A stretch of 64,000 bases of DNA from Prosopocoilus inquinatus. Lineage: Eukaryota > Arthropoda > Insecta > Coleoptera > Lucanidae. The stretch lies in NCBI GenBank assembly GCA_036172665.1, contig CM069875.1, positions 11,054,001 to 11,118,000 of the forward strand, in the 5' to 3' direction. Each line of letters opens with the position of its first letter. Position 1 is the first letter of the stretch. This document shows, piece after piece, positions 1 to 11,230 of the stretch. Position numbers and translations under genes: made by a program. Below the pieces are notes generated by a model, which was not told where the DNA came from, made no database searches, and was given only the letters and a program-made list of their open reading frames with translations.

Positions 1-436
1 TAAAACTGATATTAAAACTGACCTTTGCAGCCCTGAAACAACGATTGTTTCAAATGAAACATAAGCACTTTTAATAATATTTAATTTAATGCATTTGCGT
101 TGAATTGTTTCGTTTTTTCTTTTGCAGATGAAGACACGTTGAAGATATGTTGTGCCGCTCAATGTCAATTGTTACAGTTTACTAAATATTTGTTGATGAT
201 AACAATTTTCTATTTTTAGAGAGTATGTGTGCGCGGTTCCAGATTACAACACAGCACAATTGAGATATAACGACGTTTCTATATTATTCTTTCATCTTTT
301 TAGATAAAAGACCTTAAATACATAAACAGAAATTTGACTTTTCAAAAGAAAGAGTAATATACGGAACAGTTGATAAAATTTCATAATTTTCAACGAGACT
401 ACAACTTTTTAACAAAAAAATTTATTTCTAAGTGTA

Positions 437-1684
437 CAGTGATCGCCAAAAAGTTCGCACCATATGGGAAAATTTTTTATTATTAATTTTTTTTAACTTT
501 TTGCGGCAATAATTTGTGCATGTTCGATAACCAAATATAAGTAGGACAATGCTGGTGAGCAACTTTTAGTGTTGCTAAAAATAGCACTTATTTAACATAC
601 GAAAATTGTTGTAATTTGGAATTGCTGGACATATAGACAAAATTTTGGTAGGATTCAATAGTTATTTACAAAATGTGTGTCTTAATTGCCAGACAAAATT
701 TCCTACGGTCTAGTATTTCGAAGAAAGAAAGATTTTCGATATTCTCAGTTTTGCTCAAGATGTGAAGAAGTAAATGGACGTTTGGTACTTATCTTTTATG
801 CATGGTTAACTTATTCATTTATATCCCTAAGCAGTATTTACAACAATCACATTTGCTTTTGGGTTTTTAACTGTTACATGCAAAGAAAATTTGAAACGAT
901 TTTCCACGTCTCTGGTGCCAGGCTCTTTTTACGGAAAATTTTATGTTATTACTTTTGATTTTTTGATTACACAAATCTTCTAACCCGAACTTAGCCTAAT
1001 CAGTAAATACGATTTCATGGCTACCACGAAAAATATAGATTTTATAAGTACAGATATTAAACGGGTCCAAACCGAAAAATAGATGCAATTTTTGCAATTT
1101 TCGGTCTGCTTAGACTAAATTGGGATTCTGAGAAACGTATTATGAAGAAATTAAAAACATTCACACGAAACCGTATGTAAAAGAGGCCTTGCACCAGAAA
1201 CGTGAAAAATTGTTTCAAATTTTCTTGTACATGCAACAATTCGGAGCCCAAGAGGAAGATTTATTTTATTAACTTTTTTATGAATATGAATGAATAAGCT
1301 AACCACTCGTAAGAGTTAAATGCCAGATGACCATTGACTGCTTCACATCTTGACCAAAACTGAGAATATCGAAAATCTTCCTTTTTTTCGAAATACTAGA
1401 CCGCAGGAAAATTTGCCTGGCAATCAAAATACACATTTGGTAAATACCTATTGAATCGTCCTAAAATTTTGTCTAATACGTCCAGCAATTCCAAATTATA
1501 ACAATTTTTTAATATTCGTATCTTAAATAAGTGCTATTTTTAGCAACACAAAGAGTTGCTCACCAGCATTGTCCTACTTATATTTGGTTATCGAACATGC
1601 ACAAACTATTGCCGCAAAAAGTTAAAAAAAAAAATCGATAATAAAAAATTTTTCCATATGGTACGAACTTTTTGGCGATCACTG
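437..1684. mobile_element. Tc1/mariner-type foldback element, copy A
   Basis: The two halves are near-complete inverted repeats of each other. The left end starts CAGTGATCGCCAAAAAGTTC and the right end is its inverse. A TA dinucleotide lies just outside both ends (435-436 and 1685-1686), as in Tc1/mariner insertions. The arms meet near the middle with a short unpaired loop. No transposase is encoded and the short open frames inside are incidental. A second copy lies at 14771-16093 and a solo end at 10583-10654. Seen directly: ends, inverted arms and TA. Inferred: mobilisation by a Tc1/mariner transposase encoded elsewhere. Confidence 0.85.
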
Positions 1685-1845
1685 TATATAAACATTTATT
1701 TGTGTAGAATTTCGTATAAAAGCTTCAACGTAATGGTACAGTGATACAGTGTGTGCCCAGATTTACTTAACAGAGGGTAGTTTTTTATTTTCGTTTTTAT
1801 TTTTTCGGAAAAATAATTTCGTAGAAAGTTTCGCTTCAAAATTTA

Positions 1846-2845
1846 TACCGGGTGGAAAGTTTCAAACCCGAACATAGCAAACTTGTATTGAAAACTATGT
1901 TTTTGTGAATTGCTGCTCGCCATTTTAAGATACAAAAATGGCAATGGTGTTATAGAAAAGAGAAAATTATGGACAATATTATGGACAAAATTATTCCTAA
2001 ATATTAATACTTTCGGAATATAAATAAAATTCTCAAATTTTAAACGAAAAATTTAGTCGCCTATGTCAGGTTTCAAACTTTGAGTTGTTTCAATGAATGG
2101 AAAATAATTTATACGTCAGTCAAAAAGTATTATGAATTATTGTACAGAGCAAATAAGAGATAGGTATTCTTATCGTTTAAATTACACCAATTCTTTCTTT
2201 ATTAGAATGATAAATCTATTCTACATCATTGCGTACAAAAATACTGTTGTTTCTGATACTATCAATAAACTTGAAATGATGCCATGGGCAATCAATGCCG
2301 ACACATGTCGATACTAAATCAGTTTTAAATTCAATTGTACTAAGAATTAAATAAGTTTCACACTGTTTAAAAATAGGTAGCACACAACTGTAAATAATAT
2401 TAAAAAAAAAACAGTTTCACAAATCCAGTTGCCATCAACATTATATTGAAATTAACAAGAATAGTAGGAAAGTATTTTGTGAAGTAATGCAAGAGCAAAG
2501 AAATAAATCCTAACAGTTTTTTATCGTCAGTATGCTACACAGATGAATGGAATTTTATTTTGAATAAGAAGCATATTGTACAAAATTCTGGTTATTGAAT
2601 TGCAAACTTCAAATCTGACATACCAAGGCGACTACATTTTTCAATTGAAATTTAAAAATTTAATTTCTATTTCAAAAATATTAACAGAATAGGAATAATT
2701 TTAACACGATAACATTGGCCTTAATTTTATCTTTCATTTAATACCATTACCATTTTTGTATCTTTAAATGGCGAGCAGTAATCTACAGAAACGTAGTTCT
2801 CAGTGGAACTTTGCTATGTTCGGGTTTGAAACTTTCCACCCGGTA
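1846..2845. mobile_element. Foldback element with TACCGGGTGG ends
   Basis: About 1 kb with long imperfect inverted arms. The left arm begins TACCGGGTGGAAAGTTTCAA and the right arm ends with its inverse at 2845. Pairing continues inward (the 2060 region, with 'cgcctatgtcaggtttcaaa', matches the inverse of 2600-2630). TA flanks are present on both sides. No coding sequence is seen. A solo end of the same family lies at 45655-45730. Exact ends are uncertain by a few bases because the flank is itself TATA. Confidence 0.7.
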
Positions 2846-2849
2846 TATC

Positions 2850-4210
2850 AGAAAAATCAAGACCAAGAATAAATTGTAAGCGACTCAAACAACAATTATT
2901 AATTTTAATTAAATAGGTAAAGGGTCATTTTTAAAATTTGAATTGCAGTAAGCCATGATTTTAGATTGTTAGCAATTCTGAAGAGACAACTGAAACTTTG
3001 ATTTAGATCATCAGATAGTCAGGTAATTGGAATTAAACTAATTAATTGTTTCATTGCTAGTACAACAATAATCTAAAAAGTTAAAGTTAACTTGTGATTA
3101 ATCGGACGAATCTGATTAACTGTCAGACAATCAATGTTGTCAACTAAAATAAAAAGTCATAAAATAAGAATATCAAAAATCATCCGGTGTTTTACTATGA
3201 ATAAATTCTTTCTAACACAAAATTAGAACTATTGAATCAAACTATGTATTTAAATTATGAGCTGAGTAAAAAGTTTCTTAGCATTGTGAATATCGAAGGT
3301 ATTGTGAAATAATTACGATCCAGCAAATAGATAGAATTTATCTTAAACGACAATGTGAACTTGAACTTTGGACTTTACACTTATATTCACCTTGTAATGT
3401 TAACAAAGCAAAAATAAGGATGAACATACGCTTTGAAAAAATTATAACGCACTGAACAGATATTCAATTAAAGTGAAGTAATTTTTAAAACAGTAATATC
3501 CTTGTTAAGTAATTGTGAAGCAAATATTAAAAATACATCAAATTGAAAATGTACTGTTTTTAAGGCACCTGCCCTTGACATTTTATAAGTGAACGACAAT
3601 CGACCATTTAATAGTACAGTTTTTTTTTTTAATACGGCCATAAGGATTTGCAGGGCAAAAGTTTTGCCTCATACTAACTTATATTGTGCTCAAAATTTTA
3701 ATCAAATTTCAGGTTCAATAAATCATTTACACAATTTATTCTAATTTTTTTCTGACGTCGACACTCTCAGTTAATATTCTTCATTGGCGCGTTATTCCGA
3801 TAATGTGTATTTGCTAATAAATTACAAACTAAAGTTTACTTAAATTGTTTAGCATAAGATGAATTAACACGAGGCAAAATTTTTGCTAAGTAAGTTCTTA
3901 AGGCCACAGTTTAAAAAAAGGTCGGTTGTGATTCACTTAGAAAAGATTCTCTGTTTCAAAAACATGCCAAATAGGTAAGTATAAATAAGTACATTCTCAA
4001 TTTGATGCATTTTTAATATTTGATGCATAATAATTACTTAATAATTTGAAGGGCTTAGAATAAAAGGGGTATAAGTGGAATTATTCGTATATCGAAATAT
4101 TTGCATCTAAAATTAAGTGAGTAATAGGAAGTAACGAAGAAATAGTATTTCTAATTGCTAATTGCTCGCACTAAAAGCCAGAAATAGCTTCAATCTCTTT
4201 TATACTAAAC
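2850..4210. other. AT-rich stretch without recognised features
   Basis: No long open frame, no recognised protein fragment and no clear inverted repeat, apart from a short weak hairpin near 3548-3625 (two 'tactgttttt'-like arms). Probably old, decayed repeat or intergenic DNA. Confidence 0.4.
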
Positions 4211-4215
4211 AGATA

Positions 4216-4777
4216 TTCAGGACTATTCTGTAACATTGATATGCATATCAATTGATATGCTCTTCAAATATTGATATGATATTGATAATTATTGATATGG
4301 TATTGATACCATCCATTATTGGTATACAATTTCACAACAATTCAAGTGGATTGCCGGCCGCCAATTGAAGAGAGACACATAATGGGGTCTATTCTGTAGC
4401 ATTGATATTTACTTGATACGTAACAATTATTGCTATGAATCAAGTGACCTTGCAAAATCGTTATTCTGTAAACAGTTTCGTAACAATTTGCAATCCGTAT
4501 TAAGTGTGATATCGAGTTAATATGCATCTCTCTTCAATTGGCAGTCGACAATCGACTTGAATTATTATGAAATCGATTAAATTCTCTTCAATTATTGAAG
4601 ACCACTCAATTGATATGCACATCAATGTTACAGAATAGCCCTGATTTACTCGGTATCATACTTGATACGGATTGCAAATTGTTACGAAATTGTTTACAGA
4701 ATACCGATTTTGCAGGGTCACTTGATTCATAGCAATAATGTTACGTACCAAGTTCAATGCTACAGAATGGACCCCAT
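4216..4777. repeat. Two interleaved inverted-repeat pairs (MITE-like)
   Basis: Pair 1: 4216-4265 ('actattctgtaacattgata') is the inverse of 4596-4644. Pair 2: 4384-4510 ('ggggtctattctgtagcatt') is the inverse of 4650-4777. The left arm of pair 2 sits inside pair 1 and its right arm outside, so the pairs cross rather than nest. Both pairs share the end motif TATTCTGTA...TACAGAATA, also seen in the small element at 54328-54475. Two related MITEs that inserted into or recombined with each other is the simplest reading. Confidence 0.65.
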
Positions 4778-4789
4778 TAACTTAAGGTG

Positions 4790-5510
4790 AGGAGTCAAAA
4801 ATACATATAAAATTTTGTTCAAAAAGCACTGATACCTCTTTTATTCTAGACCCCTCAATTACTTAACTTACTTTAAGAAATGATAAAGAAATCAATTACT
4901 TGGCCTTTACTTGACTAATTAAAAAGGAATTTATTTATGACACTTATTAAAATGTTATGTACGTGAAAAACTTACCGAATCATTTTTTCCAGCAAGGAAA
5001 TAATAAACGTCAAGAACTTGAAACGCATGTTTGTAATTAAGAATAAATTAATTTTTATAAAGTAGTTATCCTTTGTAACTCGTACAAGTGATGTGATCAC
5101 TATAAACGAAAGACTGACGGTGGTAACCAAATTTTAAGCATGCTAATATTAATGAATATTTCAAGGTTTTCCACTAAATGCTTTCAAAGACAAACAAGAT
5201 TTTTATAGTAGGTACATTAATTTGGAAAATAAAAACGTGAATTTGATAGACCTGGAAAATAAAAATTAATAATAAATTCAATTTTAAAGTCACATACGTA
5301 AAAAATATACCGAGTGTCTCATAACGTGTGAAGGCGATTGAGATTGAAAAGGCAACTACAGCAGATCAAAATAATTTTTTTTCTTAATTTGCTTTTGACC
5401 CGTACCAAATGCCTAACAAGAAAGTCACAGCAGTTTAAATTTCTTTTCAATTTAACACCAATTTCTGATTAATCAATAAAATGTGTATCACAAACTAAGG
5501 TTTCATTAAA
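4790..5510. other. AT-rich stretch without recognised features
   Basis: No coding potential or repeat structure that I could recognise on either strand. Confidence 0.35.
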
Positions 5511-5511
5511 A

Positions 5512-5820
5512 AAAATTGTTGCAAACCGTTTTTGATTGCAGTGAAACCCTCGAGCAGCGTCTATACAGCTGTTTCAGCCCTATCTGGGGCTTCTTCAGCA
5601 GAAGCGTAGCTTGGGAGTTCCAGCGCAAAGCAAAACGATTCAACCAAGGATAGTAATAAATAGTTTAAACAGTGACATCCTAAGATCGCTTTTTGACCTA
5701 ACATTGCACTAGGATTGACAAATTGAAGCCAGTTTGCTACATAATAAGTCATCTCATGCAAGGCGGCCATGCTTGCTGTCATTATGCTTTGACAGAAAGC
5801 ATGGCCGCCTTACTTATAAT
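5512..5820 (-). mobile_element. Hammerhead-bearing repeat, divergent copy
   Basis: From 5512 to about 5783 this follows, on the minus strand, the 311-bp monomer seen twice at 46 kb: the 'tttttgattgcagtgaaa' block, the hammerhead segment, 'gacatcctaagatcgctttttgacct', and 'gcaaggcggccatgcttgctgtca'. It then turns around (5784-5812, 'ttatgctttgacag'...'gcatggccgcctta' in plus sense), giving a short inverted tail. There is no open frame of note. Internal inversions occur in other copies of this family too. Confidence 0.7.
5550..5614 (-). ncRNA. Type I hammerhead ribozyme, copy 1
   Basis: Minus strand: core CTGAAGA (comp. 5592-5598), stem II AGCCC/GGGCT with loop CAGATA, then GAAA (comp. 5572-5575) running into the palindrome ACAGCTGT (5565-5572) as a loopless stem III. 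Predicted cleavage follows the A at comp. 5564. Stem I next to the core is weaker than in the 46 kb copies (G-T, T-A, C-G, T-A) and the outer stem I is partly decayed. All core residues (C3, U4, G5, A6, G8, A9, G12, A13, A14) are present. Confidence 0.65.
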
Positions 5821-6003
5821 AAGCCATTATTAAATTTATTTTTATTGTTACAGGTGATCACGATAATTCGAGAAAATCAACAACCAAGAGATGTTGCTTT
5901 TAAAAAGGAAAACAAAGAGTTGTCATTCATGTTATTCAGTATAACATAATATAAGTTCTTGTTACTTTTATTATTATTACAAGTAAGGATTTTTAAACGC
6001 TAA

Positions 6004-6157
6004 CCGGCCAGAATTACAACTAGAGAAGCACTCAACGTTTCACTAGCGATTGATGTTTTCGACAGGAGTGAAAAAAGTATCTAAACACTCCTGACGAAGC
6101 TACCTCAATCGATAGTGAAACGTTGGGTGCTTTTCCAATTATAATTCTGGCTTCCGG
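6004..6157. repeat. Palindromic MITE (about 154 bp)
   Basis: The left arm 'ccggccagaattacaactag' through 'cactcaacgtttcacta' is the inverse of the right arm ending 'ataattctggcttccgg'. A partial second copy ('cattcaacgtttcactatcg') lies at 37345-37445. Non-coding. Confidence 0.6.
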
Positions 6158-6397
6158 AGTTCAAGAACAGTTCACTTACAATTTTCATCGGACAAGAGTC
6201 GACTTCAATTATTATTACAAACCACGGTGGACAATACAACGGGGGTGCGTTCAAAAATTAATACATGTGTGAGGTGCGGTTGGGCAAGGTGTGATGACGT
6301 TTTATAGTGGAGTGCACACTCAACTCTGTTTGTGTATGAACACAGAAGGAACAAGTATTGTGAACATGTGACGTTTTAGGAACGGCAAAGTTATTAG

Positions 6398-8649
6398 TAA
6401 AGAGCGGATTCTATGCTAAATGCATATTGCATGCATATTTTGCATATTTGAGCATTTTGTTCAATTTTCGCATATTTCTTAAAAACGTGCATATATATGC
6501 ATATTTGAAAGAATTTGTGTCGAAGTGAGTAAATTTTTTCCTGAATTCTTAATTCGTCAGAACATGTTGTTGCATTAATTAGGGTCTAGTTTGCACCCTT
6601 CTTGGGCTTAAGCAGGCAGAATTTTCCAAGTAGTGAATTAGGGATTTCCAAGTACTTTCTTAACGATGCGGTGGGGCGTTCATGTTTGCAATATTGTTTC
6701 ATCACTTCTTCACGGATTATTAGTCGGTTATTGCTGCGAACGTTTAGTTCTTCCGTAAAAGTATTTTTGTTTGTGAGAAGTGCAATATGCCGAAAGACAA
6801 TTCGAGCCTGGTTAATTCCTGGATCAGCCCGAGCTTGCTTACACCAATGGAAGCGTATTCTGTAAAGCCTGTAGTAAAATGGTAAGTTTTAAGTTTGTTT
6901 TCTTCCTCCTTAGGTAAATATTTGCTTGGTTCTTGAATATTGAAAGTTCAGACAGTTTAAAAAAATTCAAGTTCTTGTTGTAGATACCAACCCAACGAAA
7001 ATTTTCGGTCACACAACATGTCGGGACAGAACTACACAAGTCAAAATGCAAGAAGATGAATGAATCGAAAACATTTCAATTACCCTTAGACAGTGGACCG
7101 TCGTTGATGACTTCATCTAATGAACAACAAGAATTTAATGCTGATTTATGCGAGGGGATGATTTGTGCAAACATACCTTTGAAAAAACTGCAAAATTCTA
7201 TTTTTAAAAGTTTTTTGGAAAAATATACCAAGAAAAATGTTCCCGATGAAAGTACGTTAAGAAAAAATTACGTGCCTCGCATCTACAACGATACTCTAAA
7301 AGAAGTCAAGAAAATCGTAGAAAAATCAATATACTTATTTTATTGTGGATGAAACTACTGATTCTTGTGGGCGTTACATTGTAAATTTGTTAATAGGGTC
7401 TTTGCGGGAAGATAAACCTAGTGAATCTTATTTAATAGCCTGTACACAGTTAGACAAAACTAATCATTTAAGTATTTTAAGATCTGTTAATGAATGTTTT
7501 ATGAAATTTTTCTCACCTAATGTAGTTCCTACTGAAAAAATTTTACTTGTGGTATCAGATGCTGCCCCTTACATGGTTCAAGCCGGGCAGCAATTTAAAA
7601 CAATTTATAAAAATTTAGTTCACGTGAGTTGTTTAGCTCATGGATGTAACAAAGTAGCTGAACATATTAGATGTGAATTTTCTGATGTAAATCTACTAAT
7701 TAGTACCATTAAAAAAATATTTGACAAAAGTCCCCTACGAGTTCAGTTGTACAGGGAAAAATTGCCGAATGTACCTTTACCTCCCGAACCAGTGTTGACT
7801 AGGTGGGGAACTTGGTTGGAAGCGGCAATGTTTTATGCTGAACATTTTGTAGCAATTAAGGAATTGGTTGTAGAGTTTAATGCCTAAGATAGTGCTGCTA
7901 TTGCAAAGGCACAAAATATTGTAACAAAAACTTCATTGGCAAATCAACTGAACTTCATCAAAATGCATTACAGTTTTGTAATTCAAACTATAAACAATTT
8001 AGAAAAACCGAAAATGTCTTTAATAGAATCCGTTAAAATTGTTAAAGAATTTAAAGAGAATATTTCAAAAATTCCAGGTAAAATCGGCAGTACAGTAAAT
8101 AAAAAATGTTTATCCGTTTTAGATAAAAATAGCGGCTTCAAAACCCTTGAGGAAATTTACGAAATTTTGAATGGAAACTTTGAAATTGACTTAAGTGTAG
8201 AATTTTCAGCTATGAGTCACTTTAAATATGCCCGAATTACCTCCGTGGATGTTGAAAGGAGTTTTTCAATTTATAAAAATATTTTGTCAGATAAAAAGCA
8301 AAATTTCCTGGTAGAGAACTTGGAAAAACACATTGTTGTAAATTATAATCGAAATTTTTTAGTCGTTATAATATTTACTTAATAATGTACATACATAATA
8401 TACATACTTCCTTCATATAAGCGTTTACAAATAAATGTAAATAAATTGTATAAAATATAATGTTTTTTATTTGAATAAGAATGCCCATAAAACACAGTAG
8501 ACCAGTTATTGCATTATTTGAAGTGTTCGGCCTATCTTGCACATATTTCGCCATTTTTAGTGCATATATATGTGCATATTTCATCATTTTTTAGTGCATA
8601 TATATGCGCATATTTCATCAAAATTACTCGCATATAAATCCGCTCTCTA
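6398..8649 (+). mobile_element. hAT-superfamily DNA transposon, full-length, inactive
   Basis: The ends are TAAAGAGCGGATT (left) and the inverse TAGAGAGCGGATT (right), flanked by a perfect 8-bp duplication GTTATTAG (6390-6397 and 8650-8657). Eight-bp duplications and TA..G-type ends are hallmarks of hAT elements. Subterminal regions are packed with GCATAT/ATATGC motifs (6416-6510 and 8538-8630), plausible transposase-binding repeats. The 2252-bp element holds a single broken transposase gene. Confidence 0.9.
6787..8382 (+). pseudogene. hAT transposase with BED zinc finger, frameshifted
   Basis: Encodes, in pieces, a hAT transposase. Exon 1 (ATG 6787 to about 6881) contains the start of a BED finger (VFCKACSKM) but needs a one-base shift near 6838. 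A GTAAGT donor at 6882 and an acceptor AG at 6982-6983 bound a roughly 102-bp intron, after which the finger's histidines follow (QHVGTELH). From 7056 the frame stays open to about 7325. A one-base shift then leads to the catalytic region: YFIVDETTDS (first Asp, about 7348), VVSDAAPYM (second Asp), CLAHGCN and TRWGTWLEAA. A TAA at 7885 interrupts the same frame, which resumes to the C-terminal dimerisation region VDVERSFSIYKNILSDK (catalytic Glu) and stops at 8380-8382. At least two frameshifts and one nonsense codon mean it is inactive. Seen: motifs and breaks. Known: hAT D-D-E arrangement. Confidence 0.85.
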
Positions 8650-8660
8650 GTTATTAGCTT

Positions 8661-8814
8661 TGTTCCAACACAGATTCTGACTGGTTCGAAACTGTCAAAT
8701 ATATTCGCCCATCGAATTAGTCACCGCTTTCAAGAGCTGCAATATATATATGAAACTTTGATTGGCGCATGTTTCTGACAGTTTCGAACTAGTCACAGGC
8801 TGTTGTTGTAACAG
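8661..8814. repeat. Palindromic MITE next to the hAT element
   Basis: 'tgttccaacacagattctga' with 'ctggttcgaaactgtc' is the approximate inverse of 'gacagtttcgaactagtcac' followed by 'aggctgttgttgtaaca'. About 150 bp, non-coding, four bases beyond the hAT target duplication. Confidence 0.55.
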
Positions 8815-9084
8815 GCCTATTATTGACGCACTTTCTATTTCACGAAAATATGATGTATTTGGTATCAACGTACTCAGAAAGATATGTTCTATTGAAGTAA
8901 GCTAGGAAAGTAAGGACCTAATGAAAATTTCAAATGAAATAGAAATGTTAAAAAACAAATTACAATCAAAGGAGTGATTTTTTTCGAAACACTTGATCGC
9001 ATTAGATCGAAAAAATGCGATTCATAGCTTTCTAGATTGAAAAATAAAAAAGTTTTTTTCGTTGTCATGGAAACCAAAATAATC

Positions 9085-9225
9085 AATTAATACGTATTCG
9101 AACTCGTAATGATCCGTAGATTTGAAATATGTAAAAATTATAGGATGTTCCATTTAAAATAAGAAAGTTGATATCACTTCCGGCGAAACCGGTCCTACGG
9201 TGCCTGGCTGTATGTCGAAAAATTC
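9085..9225 (-). repeat. Dispersed repeat, uninterrupted copy
   Basis: On the minus strand this matches the sequence split at 46 kb by the hammerhead insertion. 'caactttcttattttaaatg' reads straight through here (comp. about 9155-9175), whereas at 46 kb the two halves are separated by 752 bp. It therefore shows the pre-insertion arrangement of that target. Function unknown; probably part of an older mobile element. Confidence 0.65.
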
Positions 9226-9435
9226 CATCTTTTGTTTAATTTATTGTCTCCAAAATTCAAGTTAATCGATTAATAAATAAAGATTCTAGAAGGGTGAGCA
9301 CATGGCGCGGGACACCCGGTATAAACTTAAAACGATAAGGACTCGCAAGGGCGAGTTTTATTATGAGTTTTTAATTCCTTAACAGTAAATATGTCAGAAA
9401 ATGATAACACACTTGCATAATAAATAGCTATAATC

Positions 9436-9540
9436 AAACGGAGGATCTAAGAAAGTGCATTTGAATCAACCGATTTCAGACAGCGGCAGCCCAGCACGGA
9501 ATCTGCGTTACGTTGTTAGCCGCGCTCATATCTCATTATA
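9436..9540 (+). repeat. Dispersed repeat 'cggaggatctaag', copy 1
   Basis: About 105 bp strongly matching 17512-17612 in direct orientation (shared blocks 'cggaggatctaagaaagtg', 'gacagcggcagccc', 'cgcgctcatatctcat'). Both copies follow the same flank 'taatca(gc)aa'. Family not recognised. Confidence 0.6.
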
Positions 9541-10582
9541 CAGGGTGCCCCAGAGCTCCGTAAAAGTTCCGTAACTTTGTTGCTACTCCAGGTATCGATT
9601 CATTTTTTTTGCATAATTGAAGCCCATTGCACATTTTAAAATTATTTTCGTTTATATACAAGCTGTCCAAGTATTATAAAAATATTACAGTTACGTTTTT
9701 TTTTTAAATTGAAACATCCCATTTTGACTTCATTTTTGAATTCTGCACTAAATTTTGCATTAAATTTATTTGAGTCATTTTTACGTATCAATCATATTTC
9801 TTGATGTGAGTCAATTTTTTCTTGAAAATTCCCGGATGCAAGGTTCCATTCAAAAATTCATAACCTCTAAACCACTAAAGATAACGCAACCGATTTTTTT
9901 TAAGTCAGTGCCAAGGCTATGGCCAATCATTCGAGATCAAACCAAGTCGTGAAGGGATGTTCCAAGGCTTACTACGATTTTTTGAAGATGAATAATTATT
10001 AAATTAAATATGCTCACTCCCAATATGACTGACATTAAATTTACAATTTCTATTAATCAATTATGAAATTCGGCCAAGTAAAGCATTTTTAACGCGCTTG
10101 CATTGCAAATTCCAAAATTTACAAAATGATTAATATCTTAAAGTATTTTCGCATGCATTCGATAAAGTCGCAGTTTCGCATTTCTTTTGATGCTTTTTAT
10201 AACGGCAATTTTTTGTGTTTTTACAACGGCGGCCGCTGTAACGCGTTTACGGTGGGGCAGTATTGCATTAGCGTTCTGCAGTTACGAAAAATTTGACAAA
10301 CGAAGATAGATTTTTGATGCGTAGAAACGCATATTAAGATCGTACTGGCATTTACAAATAACGAAAAACAGATGTTACTCTTGTACGGTGAAGTCCGCAG
10401 AAAAGCACGTATGGCCCGGGCCCGCATTTGCACTGGATATTTGATAAGGAGAGGATTCTCCGAGGAAAATAAAGGTACTTTACTCTTATATCTATTCCAA
10501 ATATTTTGATTTCCTCGGTATATGACACGAGGTATTCAAACTTTGACACGTGCATCTTAAGTTTGGAAAGATGCAGGAGCTT

Positions 10583-10654
10583 ATATAAAGAATATTTTTT
10601 TCTGAGAAATCAATAATAAACAATTTTCCCCTATGTAGCCAACTTTCTGCCGGT
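10583..10654 (-). repeat. Solo end of the Tc1-type foldback family
   Basis: Read on the minus strand it starts 'cagtgaccggcagaaagttg', then 'gggaaaattgtttattattg', the terminal pattern of the foldbacks at 437 and 14771, with a TA just outside. I did not find the partner end. Confidence 0.55.
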
Positions 10655-10764
10655 CACTGTATATCTTTTAGGATGATAGATTGTTGTGAGTTTTAACATT
10701 TTTATGATTTTATTAGGATGATTAGGTTGCTTTTTGATCTTTTTTAGTGCTTTTAAGTTGGTAG

Positions 10765-10799
10765 CGTACTGAAGATGGCAGCTTTGCTGCCGAAATACG
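10765..10799 (+). ncRNA. Hammerhead-core-like hairpin without stem III
   Basis: CGTA, then CTGAAGA, then a 6-bp stem GGCAGC/GCTGCC with loop TTT, then GAAA, then TACG pairing with CGTA. CTGANGA and GAAA are the two halves of a hammerhead core, but they are joined by only two helices, so there is no stem III and no cleavage triplet. It could be a degenerate ribozyme, a structural hairpin of a retroelement 3' region, or chance. Low confidence in any function. Confidence 0.3.
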
Positions 10800-10977
10800 T
10801 GGAAATATTGTGGGCGGAGGTTAATTTCAATTAACGATATTAGTGATTTTTATTACGAAACGCTGGAGAATAAGTTTAAATGCGGGACTCTTTTTATGAT
10901 CGGCGCTGTGTGTGGGCACACCCACTGACTACAAACGAAGGCGTCATTGACCTTGCTGAATGTTTCTCTCTCGCACA

Positions 10978-11126
10978 CATTTCAGCAGTTTCAAACAAAT
11001 GGAACTTCCGAATTTTTTTGGCTATGATTCGGTGGCCACCCGAAAATACGCGCAGAAGTTAGCATTTCGTGTACTTATACTGAGTTTTTTTTTTATTTGC
11101 ACACAGTAAAAGCACACCCTGTACAT
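10978..11126 (+). repeat. Solo right end of the 844-bp TA-flanked element family
   Basis: Matches the right part of the element at 42888-43731 over about 150 bp ('ttggctatgattcggtggcc', 'gcatttcgtgtactta') and ends with 'acagtaaaagcacaccctg' followed by TA. The left end is absent. Confidence 0.6.
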
Positions 11127-11159
11127 ATTTCAATGTCGCTCGTTGGGCTGGAGTACATT

Positions 11160-11230
11160 TTTGCTGAAATATGACGGAACAAATGAAAATCCACGTCATT
11201 CTGTCAGACTCTTACTAGAGGGTCTCTACA
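11160..11230 (+). repeat. Dispersed repeat 'ctagagRgtctY', copy 1
   Basis: Conserved block ending 'ctgtcagactcttactagag'. Related direct copies occur at 16841-16915 and, more diverged, 54751-54820. Function unknown. Confidence 0.5.

Noticed and set aside
128..219. Possible terminal exon after a good acceptor (TTTTCTTTTGCAG) reading EDTLKICCAAQCQLLQFTKY to a stop.
   Set aside because: Only about 30 codons, no upstream exon in the window and no recognisable homology. The acceptor alone is not enough.
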